A stretch of 64,000 bases of DNA from an uncultured Roseobacter sp. (GCF_947495025.1 NZ_CANLXG010000002.1:558001-622000), one strand, 5' to 3'. Shown: positions 47,400 to 56,752, counted from the first letter of the stretch. Numbers and translations: made by a program. Notes: generated from the letters alone by a model not told the origin.

Positions 47400-47888
47400 T
47401 CAGCCGTTGTCTTTCAGCAGGCGGGACTTCTGGCGCGACCAGTCCCGCTTGGCCGAAGTTTCGCGCTTGTCGTGCAGCTTTTTACCCTTTGCCACGCCAA
47501 TCTTGATCTTGGCCATACCGCGGTGATTGAAGTAGAGCACCAGCGGCACGAGGGTCATGCCCTTGCGCTGCGTTGCGTTCCACAGGTCTGCCAGCTCTTT
47601 ACGGCTCACCAGCAGCTTGCGTCGCCGGCGTTCTTCATGCTGAAAGGTTTTCGCCTGTTTGTAGGGCGCGATATAGCCGTTCACGAGCCACAGTTCACCG
47701 TCCTCAACCGCCGCATAACTCTCTGCGATATTGGCACCGCCCTCGCGCAGGGATTTGACCTCCGAACCCTCGAGAATGATGCCACACTCAAGATCCGTCT
47801 CGATCGCATAGTCGTATCGCGCGCGCCGGTTCTCGGCGACGACTTTGTAGTTCGGGTCTGATTTCGAAGCGGATTTCACCTGTGCCAT
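47400..47888 (-). CDS. smpB: SsrA-binding protein SmpB
   Basis: The 162-residue protein is a tmRNA chaperone for trans-translation: [34 protein letters not shown] and a basic C-terminal tail ([15 protein letters not shown]) are all standard. The start at 47888 gives the usual length; an in-frame extension upstream would be unrelated sequence. A ribosome site is weak. No tmRNA gene is visible nearby. Confidence 0.94.
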   Translation of the reverse strand: MAQVKSASKSDPNYKVVAENRRARYDYAIETDLECGIILEGSEVKSLREGGANIAESYAAVEDGELWLVNGYIAPYKQAKTFQHEERRRRKLLVSRKELADLWNATQRKGMTLVPLVLYFNHRGMAKIKIGVAKGKKLHDKRETSAKRDWSRQKSRLLKDNG

Positions 47889-48018
47889 GCGCGCAGACTT
47901 AGGCGCTCGGGACAGTGCGCGCAAGCCATGCGCTCCCGCGGGGCGGGAAGTGCATACCCACATTGGCTGAAATAGTGTATGCAGGGAGAACTGACAAACA
48001 GCATACCCGAAGCGATGG

Positions 48019-48873
48019 ATGTTTAACCCGACCGCAGAACTGGCTTCTTCCTTTGCCAACCACCTGTCCGACACGTTCCTGGATTACTTTTCGGGGCGCC
48101 AGCCGGAGTACGCCGCATTTATCAGCGGCTGTGCAAGAATGGTGCTGGAAAGGCTGGGCAATTCTGATGCGCTTTATCACAACGCCGAGCATACAATCAT
48201 GGTCACACTGGTGGGCCAGCAGATCATGCGGGGGCGTCTGGTAACTGAATCGGTTCAGGCAGAAGACTGGCTGCACTATGTGATCGCCCTGCTGCTGCAC
48301 GACATCGGGTACCTGCGGGACATCGTCGAAGGCGACGAGGACAATCTTGTCGTGATCAACGACAAGGGGGACACTGTCAAACCGCCACGTGGCGCGTCTG
48401 ATGCCTTTCTGGCCCCCTATCACGTTGATCGCGGTATGATGTACGTCCGGCAGCGTTTTGCGGGCACTGACCTGATAGATGAAGAGCGCATTGCGGCAGC
48501 GATTGACTATACGCGGTTTCCCGTTCCGGATGACCCGCACTATGGCTCAACAACAAGCGAACCAGCCCTGTTGCGCGCTGCCGATCTGATCGGACAGATG
48601 GCTGACCCGTTCTATCACCGCAAAATCGGCGCGCTCTATCAGGAGTTCAGCGAAACCGGCATGAATGACGAGCTGGGTTACGAAAGCGCTGTTGACCTGA
48701 TGGAACAGTTTCCGGACTTTTTCTGGTCGCGCGTGCAGCCACTTATCGGACCCGCGCTCGGTCATCTGGAACAGACGATGGAAGGCAAACAGTGGGTTGC
48801 CCAGCTTTACAACCACATTTTCCAGGTAGACCACAGGACCAGTATGCTGGGGCCGTTTACCGGCAAATCCTGA
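48019..48873 (+). CDS. HD-domain metal-dependent phosphohydrolase
   Basis: The 284-residue protein has an HD-domain metal site: [12 protein letters not shown] supplies early histidines and [11 protein letters not shown] the HD pair, with further histidine/aspartate residues in HVDRG. It resembles the group of HD hydrolases related to cyclic nucleotide phosphodiesterases, but the substrate is unknown. It follows a 130-bp gap with the divergent smpB that contains three GCATAC half-sites. Confidence 0.83.
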   Translation: MFNPTAELASSFANHLSDTFLDYFSGRQPEYAAFISGCARMVLERLGNSDALYHNAEHTIMVTLVGQQIMRGRLVTESVQAEDWLHYVIALLLHDIGYLRDIVEGDEDNLVVINDKGDTVKPPRGASDAFLAPYHVDRGMMYVRQRFAGTDLIDEERIAAAIDYTRFPVPDDPHYGSTTSEPALLRAADLIGQMADPFYHRKIGALYQEFSETGMNDELGYESAVDLMEQFPDFFWSRVQPLIGPALGHLEQTMEGKQWVAQLYNHIFQVDHRTSMLGPFTGKS

Positions 48874-48879
48874 CGCGCG

Positions 48880-49698
48880 TCAGTCTCCCAGTATGGCGTG
48901 GACCTCGTCCAGATCGATCTCTCCGTCCGGAGCCCTGTTGGACGGATTCTCAAAATCGTATCGGAAAAGCTCGAAGTCTTTTTTGTACATCTCATAGACG
49001 AGATGCATTGTCAGGTCGTCAAAGTAGTCCTCGACCGGATGCGCACGTCGCGGTCCGTGCCCGGCACTTTCATTGAACCTCGGCACTTCATCCAGCACCA
49101 CCTGATGCGGTGTCTCCACAGCGTCCAGCACCTGTTGCATCCCGTCGTTGAATGCCTCGGTCCAGATAATGCGGTCATAGGTACCACCGTTCACGATGAA
49201 AGTGCTTATGTGACCTGACATCGCAGACCAGTGGATGTCCGGATCCATCGGCTTGCGGAACCGGATGGTATCACGGGCGAACAGCACAAATCTGCGGAAT
49301 GCCGCGATCTGATCAAACTCCTCTGAGCCGTCCTCACCTCCGACGCTGACCCCATAGGTCTGAGCCAGCTGTGGTACGAGGTTCCCCCTGTACCTTTTGC
49401 CGTTCCGCTGAATCCCGCAGATTTTGTCAAAGAACGAGCTGAGAATGCGCGCGTAGGGATTGCGCACACAGGTAAAGGCAAAAGACCTGTGATCATGCAC
49501 ATTGGCCTCGATCAGCTCTTTGCTGTCGTCCATCGCCCATTTGTGCATGCCGTCTCTGGCATCGTGGATGTCACCGTCAAAGTATCTGCCATGGTCCGAG
49601 AAATACATGATCTGCCCGATGGTCGAACAGGCGCATTTGGGCACAACGCGATACACAATGCTCTGGCTTGTGGTCATCCAGGTACCCGGGAAACCCAT
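48880..49698 (-). CDS. Sulfotransferase family protein
   Basis: The 272-residue protein is a PAPS-dependent sulfotransferase of the carbohydrate (Sulfotransfer_2) type. The 5'-phosphosulfate loop is at VPKCACSTI (residues 19-27) and the 3'-phosphate site at CVRNPYARILSSFFDKI (R79, S87). It would sulfate a glycan or small molecule in the cytosol. The ATG at 49698 has AAGGA upstream. It is divergent from a glycosyltransferase gene and could modify that enzyme's product. Confidence 0.85.
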   Translation of the reverse strand: MGFPGTWMTTSQSIVYRVVPKCACSTIGQIMYFSDHGRYFDGDIHDARDGMHKWAMDDSKELIEANVHDHRSFAFTCVRNPYARILSSFFDKICGIQRNGKRYRGNLVPQLAQTYGVSVGGEDGSEEFDQIAAFRRFVLFARDTIRFRKPMDPDIHWSAMSGHISTFIVNGGTYDRIIWTEAFNDGMQQVLDAVETPHQVVLDEVPRFNESAGHGPRRAHPVEDYFDDLTMHLVYEMYKKDFELFRYDFENPSNRAPDGEIDLDEVHAILGD

Positions 49699-49788
49699 GT
49701 GCAATTCCTTTTGATGACAGGCCTGTGCGCTTACGCCCGAAAAAAGCAAATAAACAAGGTTTATTCAATTGGGCTTCGGCCTTATCAG

Positions 49789-49794
49789 TATAAT
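49789..49794 (+). promoter_or_regulatory. Candidate -10 box for the GT14-type gene
   Basis: A consensus TATAAT lies in an AT-rich stretch 33 bp before the glycosyltransferase start. No convincing -35 box is visible at the expected place. Confidence 0.45.
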
Positions 49795-49826
49795 GAGCAG
49801 TCAAAAAACGGCCGTCTGAAAAACTA

Positions 49827-51404
49827 ATGGCAAAAATCGCCTATATCCTGCTGTGCCACAAGGACCCGGACGCAATTATCCGGCAGGCGGAGCGTCTGAC
49901 AGCGGCGGGCGATTACATGGCGATCCACTTTGATGCGAGCGCCAGTGCCGCAGACTATGAGCGGATCCGCACGGCTCTGGCAGGCAATGCAGCCGTTACG
50001 TTTGCCCGAAGGCGTGTGAAATGCGGCTGGGGTGAATGGTCGCTGGTACAGGCGACGCTGAACACTCTCGAGGTGGCCTGCACCGCATATCCCAGGGCCA
50101 CGCACTTCTACATGCTGTCCGGCGATTGCATGGCCATCAAAACAGCAGAGTACACGCACAGCTATCTCGACGGGAACGATGCCGATTTCATCGAGAGCTT
50201 TGACTACTTTGAAAGCGACTGGATCAAAACCGGCATGAAGGAAGAGCGGCTGATCTACCGCCACTTTTTCAATGAACGCGCGCAAAGCCGGTTGTTTTAC
50301 GGCGCAATGGCGCTGCAACGACGGTTTGGTCTGGCCCGCAGGATCCCGGACGATCTGCAAATGCGTATCGGCAGCCAGTGGTGGTGCCTGCGCCGTGCTA
50401 CGGTCGCCCGCGTTCTGGAATTTGCGCAAACGCGCAAAGATGTACTGCGGTTTTTTTCGACCACGTGGATCCCGGACGAAACCTTCTTTCAGACCGTGGT
50501 ACCGCATGTGACACCACATGACGAAATTCGCAGCCGGCCGCTGACATTTCTGATGTTCACCGACTACGGCATGCCACTGACCTTCTATAACGATCATTAC
50601 GACATGCTGCTCAGTCAGGATTTTCTTTTTGCGCGGAAAATCAGCCCCGAGGCTCAGGACCTCAAGCGCCGGCTTGGCCTGCTTTATTCAGCCACGGGAA
50701 TGGAATTCCGCATATCCGACGAAGGCCCCGGCCTTTTCCGTTTTCTGACGGGGCGCGGTCGTGTTGGCCGCCGGTTTGCACCGCGTTTCTGGGAAAAGGA
50801 ATCTACCCTGGGGCGCGAACGCGAGCTGATGATCATCATCTGCAAGAAATGGCATGTGGCCAAACGCGTGCTCGACCGGATGCGGCAGGTCACCAACATT
50901 CCGGCGGTCGAATACCTCTTTAATGAAGAGGATACACCTTTGCCCGATCTGGGCGGCATCCAGGCCACGCTCGAAAAACGGTCACGGCACAGACGCGCAC
51001 TGATGCGGATGCTGTTCGATTACTACGGGACCGACCGGCTGATTGTCTGTATCGACCCCGGTAACACAGATCTGCTGCGCGACTTTGCCTCAGACCGTTC
51101 TGTGACGCGTATGCTCGAAATCGAATGCAACTTCACCGAGGATTATCTGATCGGTCATGCCATGCGCGTAGGTCTTGCAGGGCCACATACTTCACGCGAA
51201 GCGCTGGAGCGTCTGTTGCCGACCATCCGGAACGACATCACCTTTGAAAGTGACGCGCTGCGGGATTCCGGGTTTGAGAATTTTGCCCGTATGCGGGAAA
51301 ACGGGGACGATGCAGAGAATGCACAGGCACTTGCCGGTTTCCTGTCGATACCGCCGGAACGTGCGTTGGAAATTACCGGTGCGGATACGCTGTTCGCAGA
51401 CTGA
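49827..51404 (+). CDS. Core-2/I-branching (GT14-type) beta-1,6-N-acetylglucosaminyltransferase family protein
   Basis: The 525-residue protein starts with the GT14-like segment KIAYILLCHKDPDAIIRQ and has HFDASASAADYERI, then WGEWSLVQATLNTLEVA and FYMLSGDCMAIKT, as in the Branch domain. The C-terminal 230 residues are a separate domain seen in Rhodobacterales (DUF5928-type, from memory). It transfers a sugar from UDP-sugar to a surface glycan or exopolysaccharide. The divergent sulfotransferase and the AT-rich gap suggest a shared surface-sugar function. The HIT gene follows. Confidence 0.82.
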   Translation: MAKIAYILLCHKDPDAIIRQAERLTAAGDYMAIHFDASASAADYERIRTALAGNAAVTFARRRVKCGWGEWSLVQATLNTLEVACTAYPRATHFYMLSGDCMAIKTAEYTHSYLDGNDADFIESFDYFESDWIKTGMKEERLIYRHFFNERAQSRLFYGAMALQRRFGLARRIPDDLQMRIGSQWWCLRRATVARVLEFAQTRKDVLRFFSTTWIPDETFFQTVVPHVTPHDEIRSRPLTFLMFTDYGMPLTFYNDHYDMLLSQDFLFARKISPEAQDLKRRLGLLYSATGMEFRISDEGPGLFRFLTGRGRVGRRFAPRFWEKESTLGRERELMIIICKKWHVAKRVLDRMRQVTNIPAVEYLFNEEDTPLPDLGGIQATLEKRSRHRRALMRMLFDYYGTDRLIVCIDPGNTDLLRDFASDRSVTRMLEIECNFTEDYLIGHAMRVGLAGPHTSREALERLLPTIRNDITFESDALRDSGFENFARMRENGDDAENAQALAGFLSIPPERALEITGADTLFAD

Positions 51405-51419
51405 TATGACGGAGTGATC

Positions 51420-51800
51420 ATGAGCTATTCCTATGACGACCAGAACATCTTTGCCAGAATTCTGCGCGGCGAGATCCCCAATACGACGGTTCTGGAAACC
51501 GATCACAGCCTCGCATTCCGCGACCTGTACCCCCAGGCCCCTACGCATGTGCTGGTGATCCCGAAGGGCGCCTATGTCAGCTTTGATCACTTTGCGGCAG
51601 AGGCGTCAGATGCTGAAATCGTCGACTTCACCCGTGCGGTTGGCGAAGTGTGCCGCATGGAAGGCGTCACTCTGACAGCAGGGGAAGGCTTCCGGATGAT
51701 CTCAAACGCGGGCGCACACGGTGTTCAGGAAGTCCCGCATCTGCATGTACATGTTCTGGGCGGTCGGCCCATGGGCCGGATGGTCGCCAAAGCGGACTGA
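51420..51800 (+). CDS. HIT-family nucleotide hydrolase
   Basis: The 126-residue protein has the histidine-triad motif EVPHLHVHVLGGRPMG near the C-terminus and NIFARILRGEIPNTTVLE at the N-terminus, typical of HINT proteins that hydrolyse AMP-lysine-type or other nucleoside phosphoramidates. GGAG lies upstream of the ATG at 51420. It follows the GT14-type gene by 15 bp on the same strand and ends 4 bp before the stop of the convergent DUF1523 gene. Confidence 0.93.
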   Translation: MSYSYDDQNIFARILRGEIPNTTVLETDHSLAFRDLYPQAPTHVLVIPKGAYVSFDHFAAEASDAEIVDFTRAVGEVCRMEGVTLTAGEGFRMISNAGAHGVQEVPHLHVHVLGGRPMGRMVAKAD

Positions 51801-51804
51801 CGGC

Positions 51805-52455
51805 TCAGTAACCGCGCCGTTTCTCTGCCCACCACTGCCGCAGGCGTCCGCGTTTTTCAGCCACCGCATCCTCGGTTGCTTCCCAGCTGTCCTGGATTTC
51901 CTCCAGCGTCGGGTCAATCCGGCGTGCGCGGAACCGCCGCCAGCGCACCCAGAGGCCGTACCAGACAGCCGCGACCAGTGTCAGAATAAGAATGTTGACC
52001 CATGGCAGTGGTTTCGCGGCATCCGGGCCATCAACCGGCCGGACGGAAACTGCGTTGGGGAAAATCGACAGAAACTCGTTGCGCCAGCCATAGTGCCTGA
52101 TCGCCACGTATTGCGGATCTGCGGCAGTAGAGCGCAGATCAGCAGCCTCGGCCTGGAGATTTGATGTGTCGAACTTGAAATAGGGAGGCCAGCTCCAGCC
52201 GGTGTCCTCATTGCGATAGACCATCACCCTGTCGCCGACCTGACGCGTCTGGATAAAGAACACGTCCCGGCCACTGGTGCCGGACGCACTGCCGGCATCC
52301 CCGCTCGACCAGAACAGACTGTTCGCACCGGGATTTTCACGCTTTTCATAGGTATCGGTGATCCGCACGATATCGACCTGCGGCAGTGTATAGTGAAAAA
52401 AGCCGGCCACGATCAGCCAGAATGCGAGGATCAGGCTCCATTTTACATACGCCAT
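51805..52455 (-). CDS. DUF1523-type membrane-anchored protein
   Basis: The 216-residue protein has a membrane segment at residues ~7-25 and another near ~150-168 (VNILILTLVAAVWYGLWVRW), with a periplasmic domain between them. The pattern FFHYTLPQVDIVRITDTYEKR and the NEDTGWSWPPYFKFDTSNL segment match the DUF1523 family found in Rhodobacterales. Function is unknown. It is followed by a small membrane protein gene upstream on the same strand. Confidence 0.82.
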   Translation of the reverse strand: MAYVKWSLILAFWLIVAGFFHYTLPQVDIVRITDTYEKRENPGANSLFWSSGDAGSASGTSGRDVFFIQTRQVGDRVMVYRNEDTGWSWPPYFKFDTSNLQAEAADLRSTAADPQYVAIRHYGWRNEFLSIFPNAVSVRPVDGPDAAKPLPWVNILILTLVAAVWYGLWVRWRRFRARRIDPTLEEIQDSWEATEDAVAEKRGRLRQWWAEKRRGY

Positions 52456-52468
52456 ACGCGGATCCTTT

Positions 52469-52732
52469 TCAGGCGAAATTGGTAAAGTAGATGATCAGCG
52501 CGACCACCAGAGTGGGCACAACATAGACCCCCAGGATCAGTTTGCGCCGCAATGACCCATCATAGTCTTCAAGACCCCGGCGCACAAATTCGGCGCGCGC
52601 ACCCGGTCCGCCGTCATCGTCCCACGCTGCTTCAAGTTTTTCACGACGCCGCGCGCGGGAATAAAACGACAGGCAGATATAAACCACAGTCAGTACGACA
52701 AAGCCGATCACAACCAGTCTGGCGAGCGCCAT
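52469..52732 (-). CDS. Small two-helix membrane protein
   Basis: The 87-residue protein has two hydrophobic segments (LVVIGFVVLTVVYICLSFYS and LILGVYVVPTLVVALIIYF) with a charged loop containing DDDGGPGARAEFVRRGLEDYD between them. AGGA precedes the ATG at 52732; longer in-frame versions overlap the ohrR gene. It probably forms an operon with the DUF1523-type gene 13 bp downstream. I recognise no named family. Confidence 0.75.
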   Translation of the reverse strand: MALARLVVIGFVVLTVVYICLSFYSRARRREKLEAAWDDDGGPGARAEFVRRGLEDYDGSLRRKLILGVYVVPTLVVALIIYFTNFA

Positions 52733-52848
52733 AGTGACTATCCTTTTCCCGAATTCTTCTGAACAGATATAGACATGTAAAGTGGACTTACATCCGCCTG
52801 CGTCAACTTTTGCCCCTGAATGGCAAATGCCGGAGAAAGGAGGAAGTG

Positions 52849-53313
52849 CTATTTGTTGTTGTAGGTCAGCATTCTGCTGGTAAGCCCACGCAACCGGCGC
52901 TGCAGATCTGCCAGTTCCACGGGCTCCATGCCCGTCGCCTGCAGAATGCACGACGGAACGTGCGCCGCCTGCTCGCTGAGGGCGTGGCCTCGCGGCGTCA
53001 GCCCCACCACAACGCGCCGTTCGTCTGCGGGATCGCGCCGGCGCGTGACAAGGTCAGCCTCCTGAAGACGTTTGATCAATGGTGTCAGCGTATTGCTCTC
53101 CAGGCTCACACGCCGTCCGATTTCCCCAACGGTGAGCGGCGCATCCGACCAGAGGTTCAGCATCACGAGGTATTGCGGATAGGTCAGCCCCAGAGGCTCC
53201 AGCAGTGGTTTGTAGACGCGTGTAAAGGCCTGCGACGCTGCATAGAGATCAAAACAGATCATCTGTTCCATGGGGTCATCTGCCACGACGTTGCTGCTCA
53301 GTTCGTTGTCCAT
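52849..53313 (-). CDS. ohrR: OhrR, MarR-family organic-hydroperoxide-sensing repressor
   Basis: The 154-residue protein has the redox-sensing cysteine C20 in ICFDLYAASQAFTRVY, the winged helix in VGEIGRRVSLESNTLTPLIKRL, and a second cysteine (C122, SCILQ) in the C-terminal part, the arrangement of the two-cysteine OhrR type. Oxidation of C20 by organic hydroperoxides releases repression of ohr. The short divergent promoter region contains paired operator-like repeats. The -10 box appears only 10 bp from the ATG, so the mRNA may be nearly leaderless. Confidence 0.93.
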   Translation of the reverse strand: MDNELSSNVVADDPMEQMICFDLYAASQAFTRVYKPLLEPLGLTYPQYLVMLNLWSDAPLTVGEIGRRVSLESNTLTPLIKRLQEADLVTRRRDPADERRVVVGLTPRGHALSEQAAHVPSCILQATGMEPVELADLQRRLRGLTSRMLTYNNK

Positions 53314-53321
53314 ACACCGCA

Positions 53322-53344
53322 TTTATATCGCGAACGATTAAATC
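53322..53344. promoter_or_regulatory. OhrR operator, proximal to ohrR
   Basis: The bases TTTATATCG then ACGATT then AAATC form a 23-bp site that matches the second copy (53373-53395) at 19 of 23 positions. The core ATCG-CGAA-CGAT is an inverted repeat. It overlaps the ohrR -10 region. This is inference from repeat structure and position. Confidence 0.65.
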
Positions 53345-53350
53345 ACAAGC

Positions 53351-53380
53351 TTGACAAAGCGCCCGTCAGACTTTTATATC
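53351..53380 (+). promoter_or_regulatory. ohr promoter
   Basis: TTGACA (53351-53356) and TATATC (53375-53380) are 18 bp apart, a good -35/-10 pair. The -10 overlaps the second operator copy, as expected for a repressor. Confidence 0.65.
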
Positions 53381-53395
53381 GTACACGATTTAATC
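53373..53395. promoter_or_regulatory. OhrR operator, proximal to ohr
   Basis: TTTATATCGT-AC-ACGATTTAATC contains the perfect inverted repeat ATCGT-AC-ACGAT and repeats the site at 53322-53344. It covers the ohr -10 region and lies 25 bp before the ohr ATG. Confidence 0.7.
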
Positions 53396-53419
53396 GCTCA
53401 CATAGAACAGGAGGCAAAT

Positions 53420-53848
53420 ATGCCTAAAGAGATTTTATACCGCACCAGTGCAACCGCGACAGGTGGTGGCCGGGAAGGTACTTCCACTGTCGACGATGGC
53501 AGCTTCAGCGCAACACTGGTGACCCCGAAAGAACTGGGGGGCGCCGGCGGCGACGGCGTGAACCCCGAACAGCTGTTTGCAACCGGATACGCGGCATGCT
53601 TCCTCGGCGCGATGCGGTTCTATGCCGGACAGAAAAAGATCAGCGTGCCGGACAACGCGACCGTGAGTGTCAGTGTAGGCATCGGCCCCAGAGAAGATCC
53701 GGGGTTTGGCCTCGAAGTCGGGATCAGTGTTTCTCTTCCGGGTGTAAGCGCAGATATTGCTCAGGACCTGATTCAAGGCGCTCATGGTGTCTGCCCGTAC
53801 AGCCACGCAACCAGGGGCAGCCTGACCATCACCCCGGTTCTTGCGTAA
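53420..53848 (+). CDS. ohr: Organic hydroperoxide resistance protein Ohr
   Basis: Ohr reduces organic hydroperoxides with two cysteines, here C60 (YAACFLGAM) and C125 (HGVCPYSHA), and has the family start LYRTSATATGGG. The 142-residue length is normal. AGGAGG lies just upstream of the ATG at 53420. It is divergent from ohrR across the operator region and followed by an 11-bp stem-loop. Confidence 0.95.
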   Translation: MPKEILYRTSATATGGGREGTSTVDDGSFSATLVTPKELGGAGGDGVNPEQLFATGYAACFLGAMRFYAGQKKISVPDNATVSVSVGIGPREDPGFGLEVGISVSLPGVSADIAQDLIQGAHGVCPYSHATRGSLTITPVLA

Positions 53849-53857
53849 TTCAATTCT

Positions 53858-53892
53858 GCATCGCCACAGCAGAAACAGCCGTGGCGATGCAA
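53858..53892 (+). terminator. Stem-loop after ohr
   Basis: TGCATCGCCAC and GTGGCGATGCA are perfect 11-bp arms with a 13-base loop, 10 bp after the ohr stop. No T-tract follows, only CAAAAG. Confidence 0.55.
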
Positions 53893-54294
53893 AAGCGTAG
53901 TTCGGGGAGTGCGTGGATTCCGGTAAGGCGCGACCTCTGCCCCCGATCTGCGCATGCCCCATCGCATCGCAACCCGGCACAGACAATTGGACGTCAGTGC
54001 CGGGAGGAAATCCCGGGGCGTATCGCGCTTTCCATAAGTTTGCATGACGTTGTCGCGAAACCCGACGAGGGGTCAGGCCAGGCATCGATGGAGTACAGTC
54101 GGTTCCGTACACCATCGGGTGGCAGACCGTTCCCGCCCCGGAAGAGGCAGTTTCCTCCCGGTCATTCTGGCGCGGACGGAAAAACCATTTCCGCCCTTTT
54201 CCGCAGTTCTGTCCGGACCTGCACCACAAAGCCGGCAGAACAGCCGGGCAACGCAACCGGGTTGCAGCTGGCACCAGGCAGATACAGTCGCAGT
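53893..54294. other. 402-bp stretch with no supported gene
   Basis: Between the ohr stem-loop and the formamidase-like stop codon I see no convincing gene. Frames are open on both strands (GC-driven), including one antisense to ohr, but none shows a known domain, a good ribosome site or normal composition. It could hold a decayed gene or a small RNA; I cannot decide. Confidence 0.5.
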
Positions 54295-55089
54295 TTATCT
54301 CCCGGATGCCGTCAGAAACCGGGTGAGCCTGCTGTCCGGGTGCCTGAGCGCGTCAATCACATCGAAGTGGTGTCGTTCTGGCTCGACGACTGCTTCCACT
54401 CCCCACACGCGTGCGAGGCGCTCGGCGTTTTCGACGAATACCGGCCTTTCATCTGCGCCGACATGGATTTCCACCGGGATGTCTGGGGCCGGCATAAATA
54501 CAGGGCTTTCCGCAGCGGCCTCATCGACATCCAGAGAAAGAATGTCGTTCATGGTGGTTTCTGTTAATGGGGTCAGGTCTGCTACGGGCGAAACCGGAGC
54601 AACACAGGCCAGACGCATCCGTACAGCTTCGGGCAGCACACCGGGTCCCGTCATACGTGACACCAGGTGTCCCCCTGCAGAGTGACCGGTAAGCGCAATT
54701 GGCCCCTCTGTCCGGTCCGCCACCGCTGTTACTGCCCGTGCGATCTGGCGGGTGATGTCCCGGATCCTGACATCAGGACACAGGTCATACCCGGGCATCG
54801 CAACAGACCAGCCCCGCGCCATGGCCCCACCCGCAAAATGTGACCAGATCGTGTGATCGAATGCTTTCCAGTACCCCCCGTGCACAAACACCACGGTACC
54901 CCGCGGATTACTTTCCGCGTTGAAGAAATCAAACACCTGACGCGGAGTGTCGCCATAGGAGACACCCGTTTCAGCCCGGCCTCCTAACCCGTCCCGAAAG
55001 GCTGCGGCATCGGCAGTCCAGCGCGGAAGAAAGCTGTCTGCGCCAGGTATGTAGGGAGCATTGGCATATGCGTCGTCCAGTGGCTTCAT
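54295..55089 (-). CDS. Alpha/beta hydrolase, kynurenine-formamidase-like
   Basis: The 264-residue protein has the formamidase oxyanion motif [10 protein letters not shown], the nucleophile elbow GHSAGGHL, an acidic residue in [10 protein letters not shown] and the histidine in RHHFDVID, so the catalytic triad Ser-Asp/Glu-His looks complete. N-formylkynurenine is the family substrate, but many relatives act on other esters and amides. No kyn genes are nearby. It is divergent from a succinate semialdehyde dehydrogenase-type gene. Confidence 0.82.
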   Translation of the reverse strand: MKPLDDAYANAPYIPGADSFLPRWTADAAAFRDGLGGRAETGVSYGDTPRQVFDFFNAESNPRGTVVFVHGGYWKAFDHTIWSHFAGGAMARGWSVAMPGYDLCPDVRIRDITRQIARAVTAVADRTEGPIALTGHSAGGHLVSRMTGPGVLPEAVRMRLACVAPVSPVADLTPLTETTMNDILSLDVDEAAAESPVFMPAPDIPVEIHVGADERPVFVENAERLARVWGVEAVVEPERHHFDVIDALRHPDSRLTRFLTASGR

Positions 55090-55172
55090 TTGTTACACCT
55101 GCAATTTGGGAACTGGACAATCATACCCAGAGTTGGTTTGAGAACTACAGCCATTTTCGTGGAGGACCCGAA

Positions 55173-56651
55173 ATGAAAGATATTCTAAACACCGACCTGA
55201 AATCTCTGCTCAAAGACCCCTCTTTGCTGGAGACCCGCGCCTATATCGGTGGCGCATGGGTCGATGGGGAACAGGGCACGTTTGACGTAATAAACCCTGC
55301 CCGCGGGGACGTCATCGCCGAAGTTGCTGACCTGAGCCGCGCACAGGTCGCCGGCGCCATCGCACAGGCCGAAGCTGCCCAGAAAGCATGGGCCGCACGC
55401 CCCGCAAAAGAGCGGGCAGTCATCCTGCGCAAATGGTATGATCTTATGATGGAAAACGCCGACGATCTGGCGACCATCCTGACTGCCGAGCAGGGCAAAC
55501 CCTTTGCCGAAGCCAAAGGCGAGATCGGTTATGGCGCAAGCTTCATCGAGTTCATGGGCGAGCAGGCCAAGCGGGTCTACGGCGAAACGATCCCGGGCCA
55601 CCAGGCTGATAAGCGCATCACCGTTCTGAAACAGCCCATCGGTGTCGCCGCATCCATCACGCCGTGGAACTTTCCCAATGCAATGATCACGCGCAAAGCG
55701 GCCCCGGCCCTCGCGGTTGGCTGTTCCTTTGTGGCACGTCCCGCCAAGGAAACACCACTCAGCGCAATTGTGATGGGGGTCCTTGCCGAACGGGCGGGCA
55801 TTCCCGCCGGGGTGTTCAACGTCGTTCCTTCATCGTCCTCATCCGAGATCGGCAAGGAATTCTGCGAGAACCCTGCAGTGCGTAAACTGACCTTCACCGG
55901 CTCGACAGAAGTAGGGCGAATCCTACTCAAACAGGCCGCGGACCAGGTGATGAAGTGTTCTATGGAACTGGGTGGCAACGCCCCCTTCATTGTCTTTGAT
56001 GATGCCGATCTGGATGCCGCTGTCGAAGGTGCAATGATGTGCAAATTCCGCAACAACGGTCAGACCTGCGTCTGCGCGAACCGCATTTATGTGCAGGCTG
56101 GTGTCTATGATGCCTTTGCCGCGAAACTGAAGGTCGCGGTTGAGAACCTGAAGGTTGGCGATGGTCTTGAAGACGGTGTGACGACCGGCCCGCTGATCAA
56201 CGCCGAAGCCGTGGACAAGGTTAAAGAGCACATGGAAGACGTTGTCGCTCATGGCGGCGCAGTCCTGACCGGCGGCAAGGCGCATGAAAAAGGCGGCACT
56301 TTCTTTGAACCAACCGTGGTCACAGGTGTGACCCAGGATATGAAAGTTGCTCAGGAAGAGACTTTTGGTCCACTGGCCCCGCTCTTCAGGTTCGAGGACG
56401 AGGATGAGGTTATCGCTATGGCGAATGACACGATCTTTGGTCTCGCATCGTATTTCTACGCCAAAGACCTCAGCCGAGTGTACAAAGTGGCCGAGGCGCT
56501 GGAGTACGGTATCGTCGGTGTAAACACCGGGATTATCTCGACCGAAGTCGGCCCTTTTGGTGGTGTCAAACAGTCCGGGCTGGGCCGCGAAGGCAGCCAC
56601 CACGGTATCGAGGATTACCTCGAAATGAAGTACATCTGTATGTCCGTCTGA
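55173..56651 (+). CDS. gabD: NAD(P)-dependent succinate-semialdehyde dehydrogenase
   Basis: The 492-residue protein is an aldehyde dehydrogenase of the GabD group. It has [13 protein letters not shown] at the start, the cofactor motif [10 protein letters not shown], the general-base glutamate in [16 protein letters not shown] and the catalytic cysteine in [11 protein letters not shown]. It oxidises succinate semialdehyde to succinate in GABA and related catabolism. GGAGG lies before the ATG. A strong terminator follows. Other aldehyde substrates are possible. Confidence 0.9.
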   Translation: MKDILNTDLKSLLKDPSLLETRAYIGGAWVDGEQGTFDVINPARGDVIAEVADLSRAQVAGAIAQAEAAQKAWAARPAKERAVILRKWYDLMMENADDLATILTAEQGKPFAEAKGEIGYGASFIEFMGEQAKRVYGETIPGHQADKRITVLKQPIGVAASITPWNFPNAMITRKAAPALAVGCSFVARPAKETPLSAIVMGVLAERAGIPAGVFNVVPSSSSSEIGKEFCENPAVRKLTFTGSTEVGRILLKQAADQVMKCSMELGGNAPFIVFDDADLDAAVEGAMMCKFRNNGQTCVCANRIYVQAGVYDAFAAKLKVAVENLKVGDGLEDGVTTGPLINAEAVDKVKEHMEDVVAHGGAVLTGGKAHEKGGTFFEPTVVTGVTQDMKVAQEETFGPLAPLFRFEDEDEVIAMANDTIFGLASYFYAKDLSRVYKVAEALEYGIVGVNTGIISTEVGPFGGVKQSGLGREGSHHGIEDYLEMKYICMSV

Positions 56652-56672
56652 CCGGAAAACCCATAATGTTAC

Positions 56673-56704
56673 AAAGGGGCCGCTTTTTGCGGCCCCTTTT
56701 CTTT
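56673..56704 (+). terminator. Rho-independent terminator after gabD
   Basis: AAAGGGGCCGC-TTTTT-GCGGCCCCTTT has a perfect 11-bp stem followed by TTTTCTTTT-rich sequence. Confidence 0.92.
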
Positions 56705-56752
56705 TGTTTGATTACAATTGGTTAAATCCAGATTTCGGTGGGAAACTATGCT

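Noticed and set aside
53435..54274. A minus-strand 279-codon frame from ohr into the empty stretch
   Set aside because: Half of it is antisense to ohr and the rest has no recognisable domain or ribosome site.
53596..54567. A plus-strand 323-codon frame across the ohr 3' end, the empty stretch and the formamidase-like gene
   Set aside because: It overlaps two real genes in other frames and has no domain.
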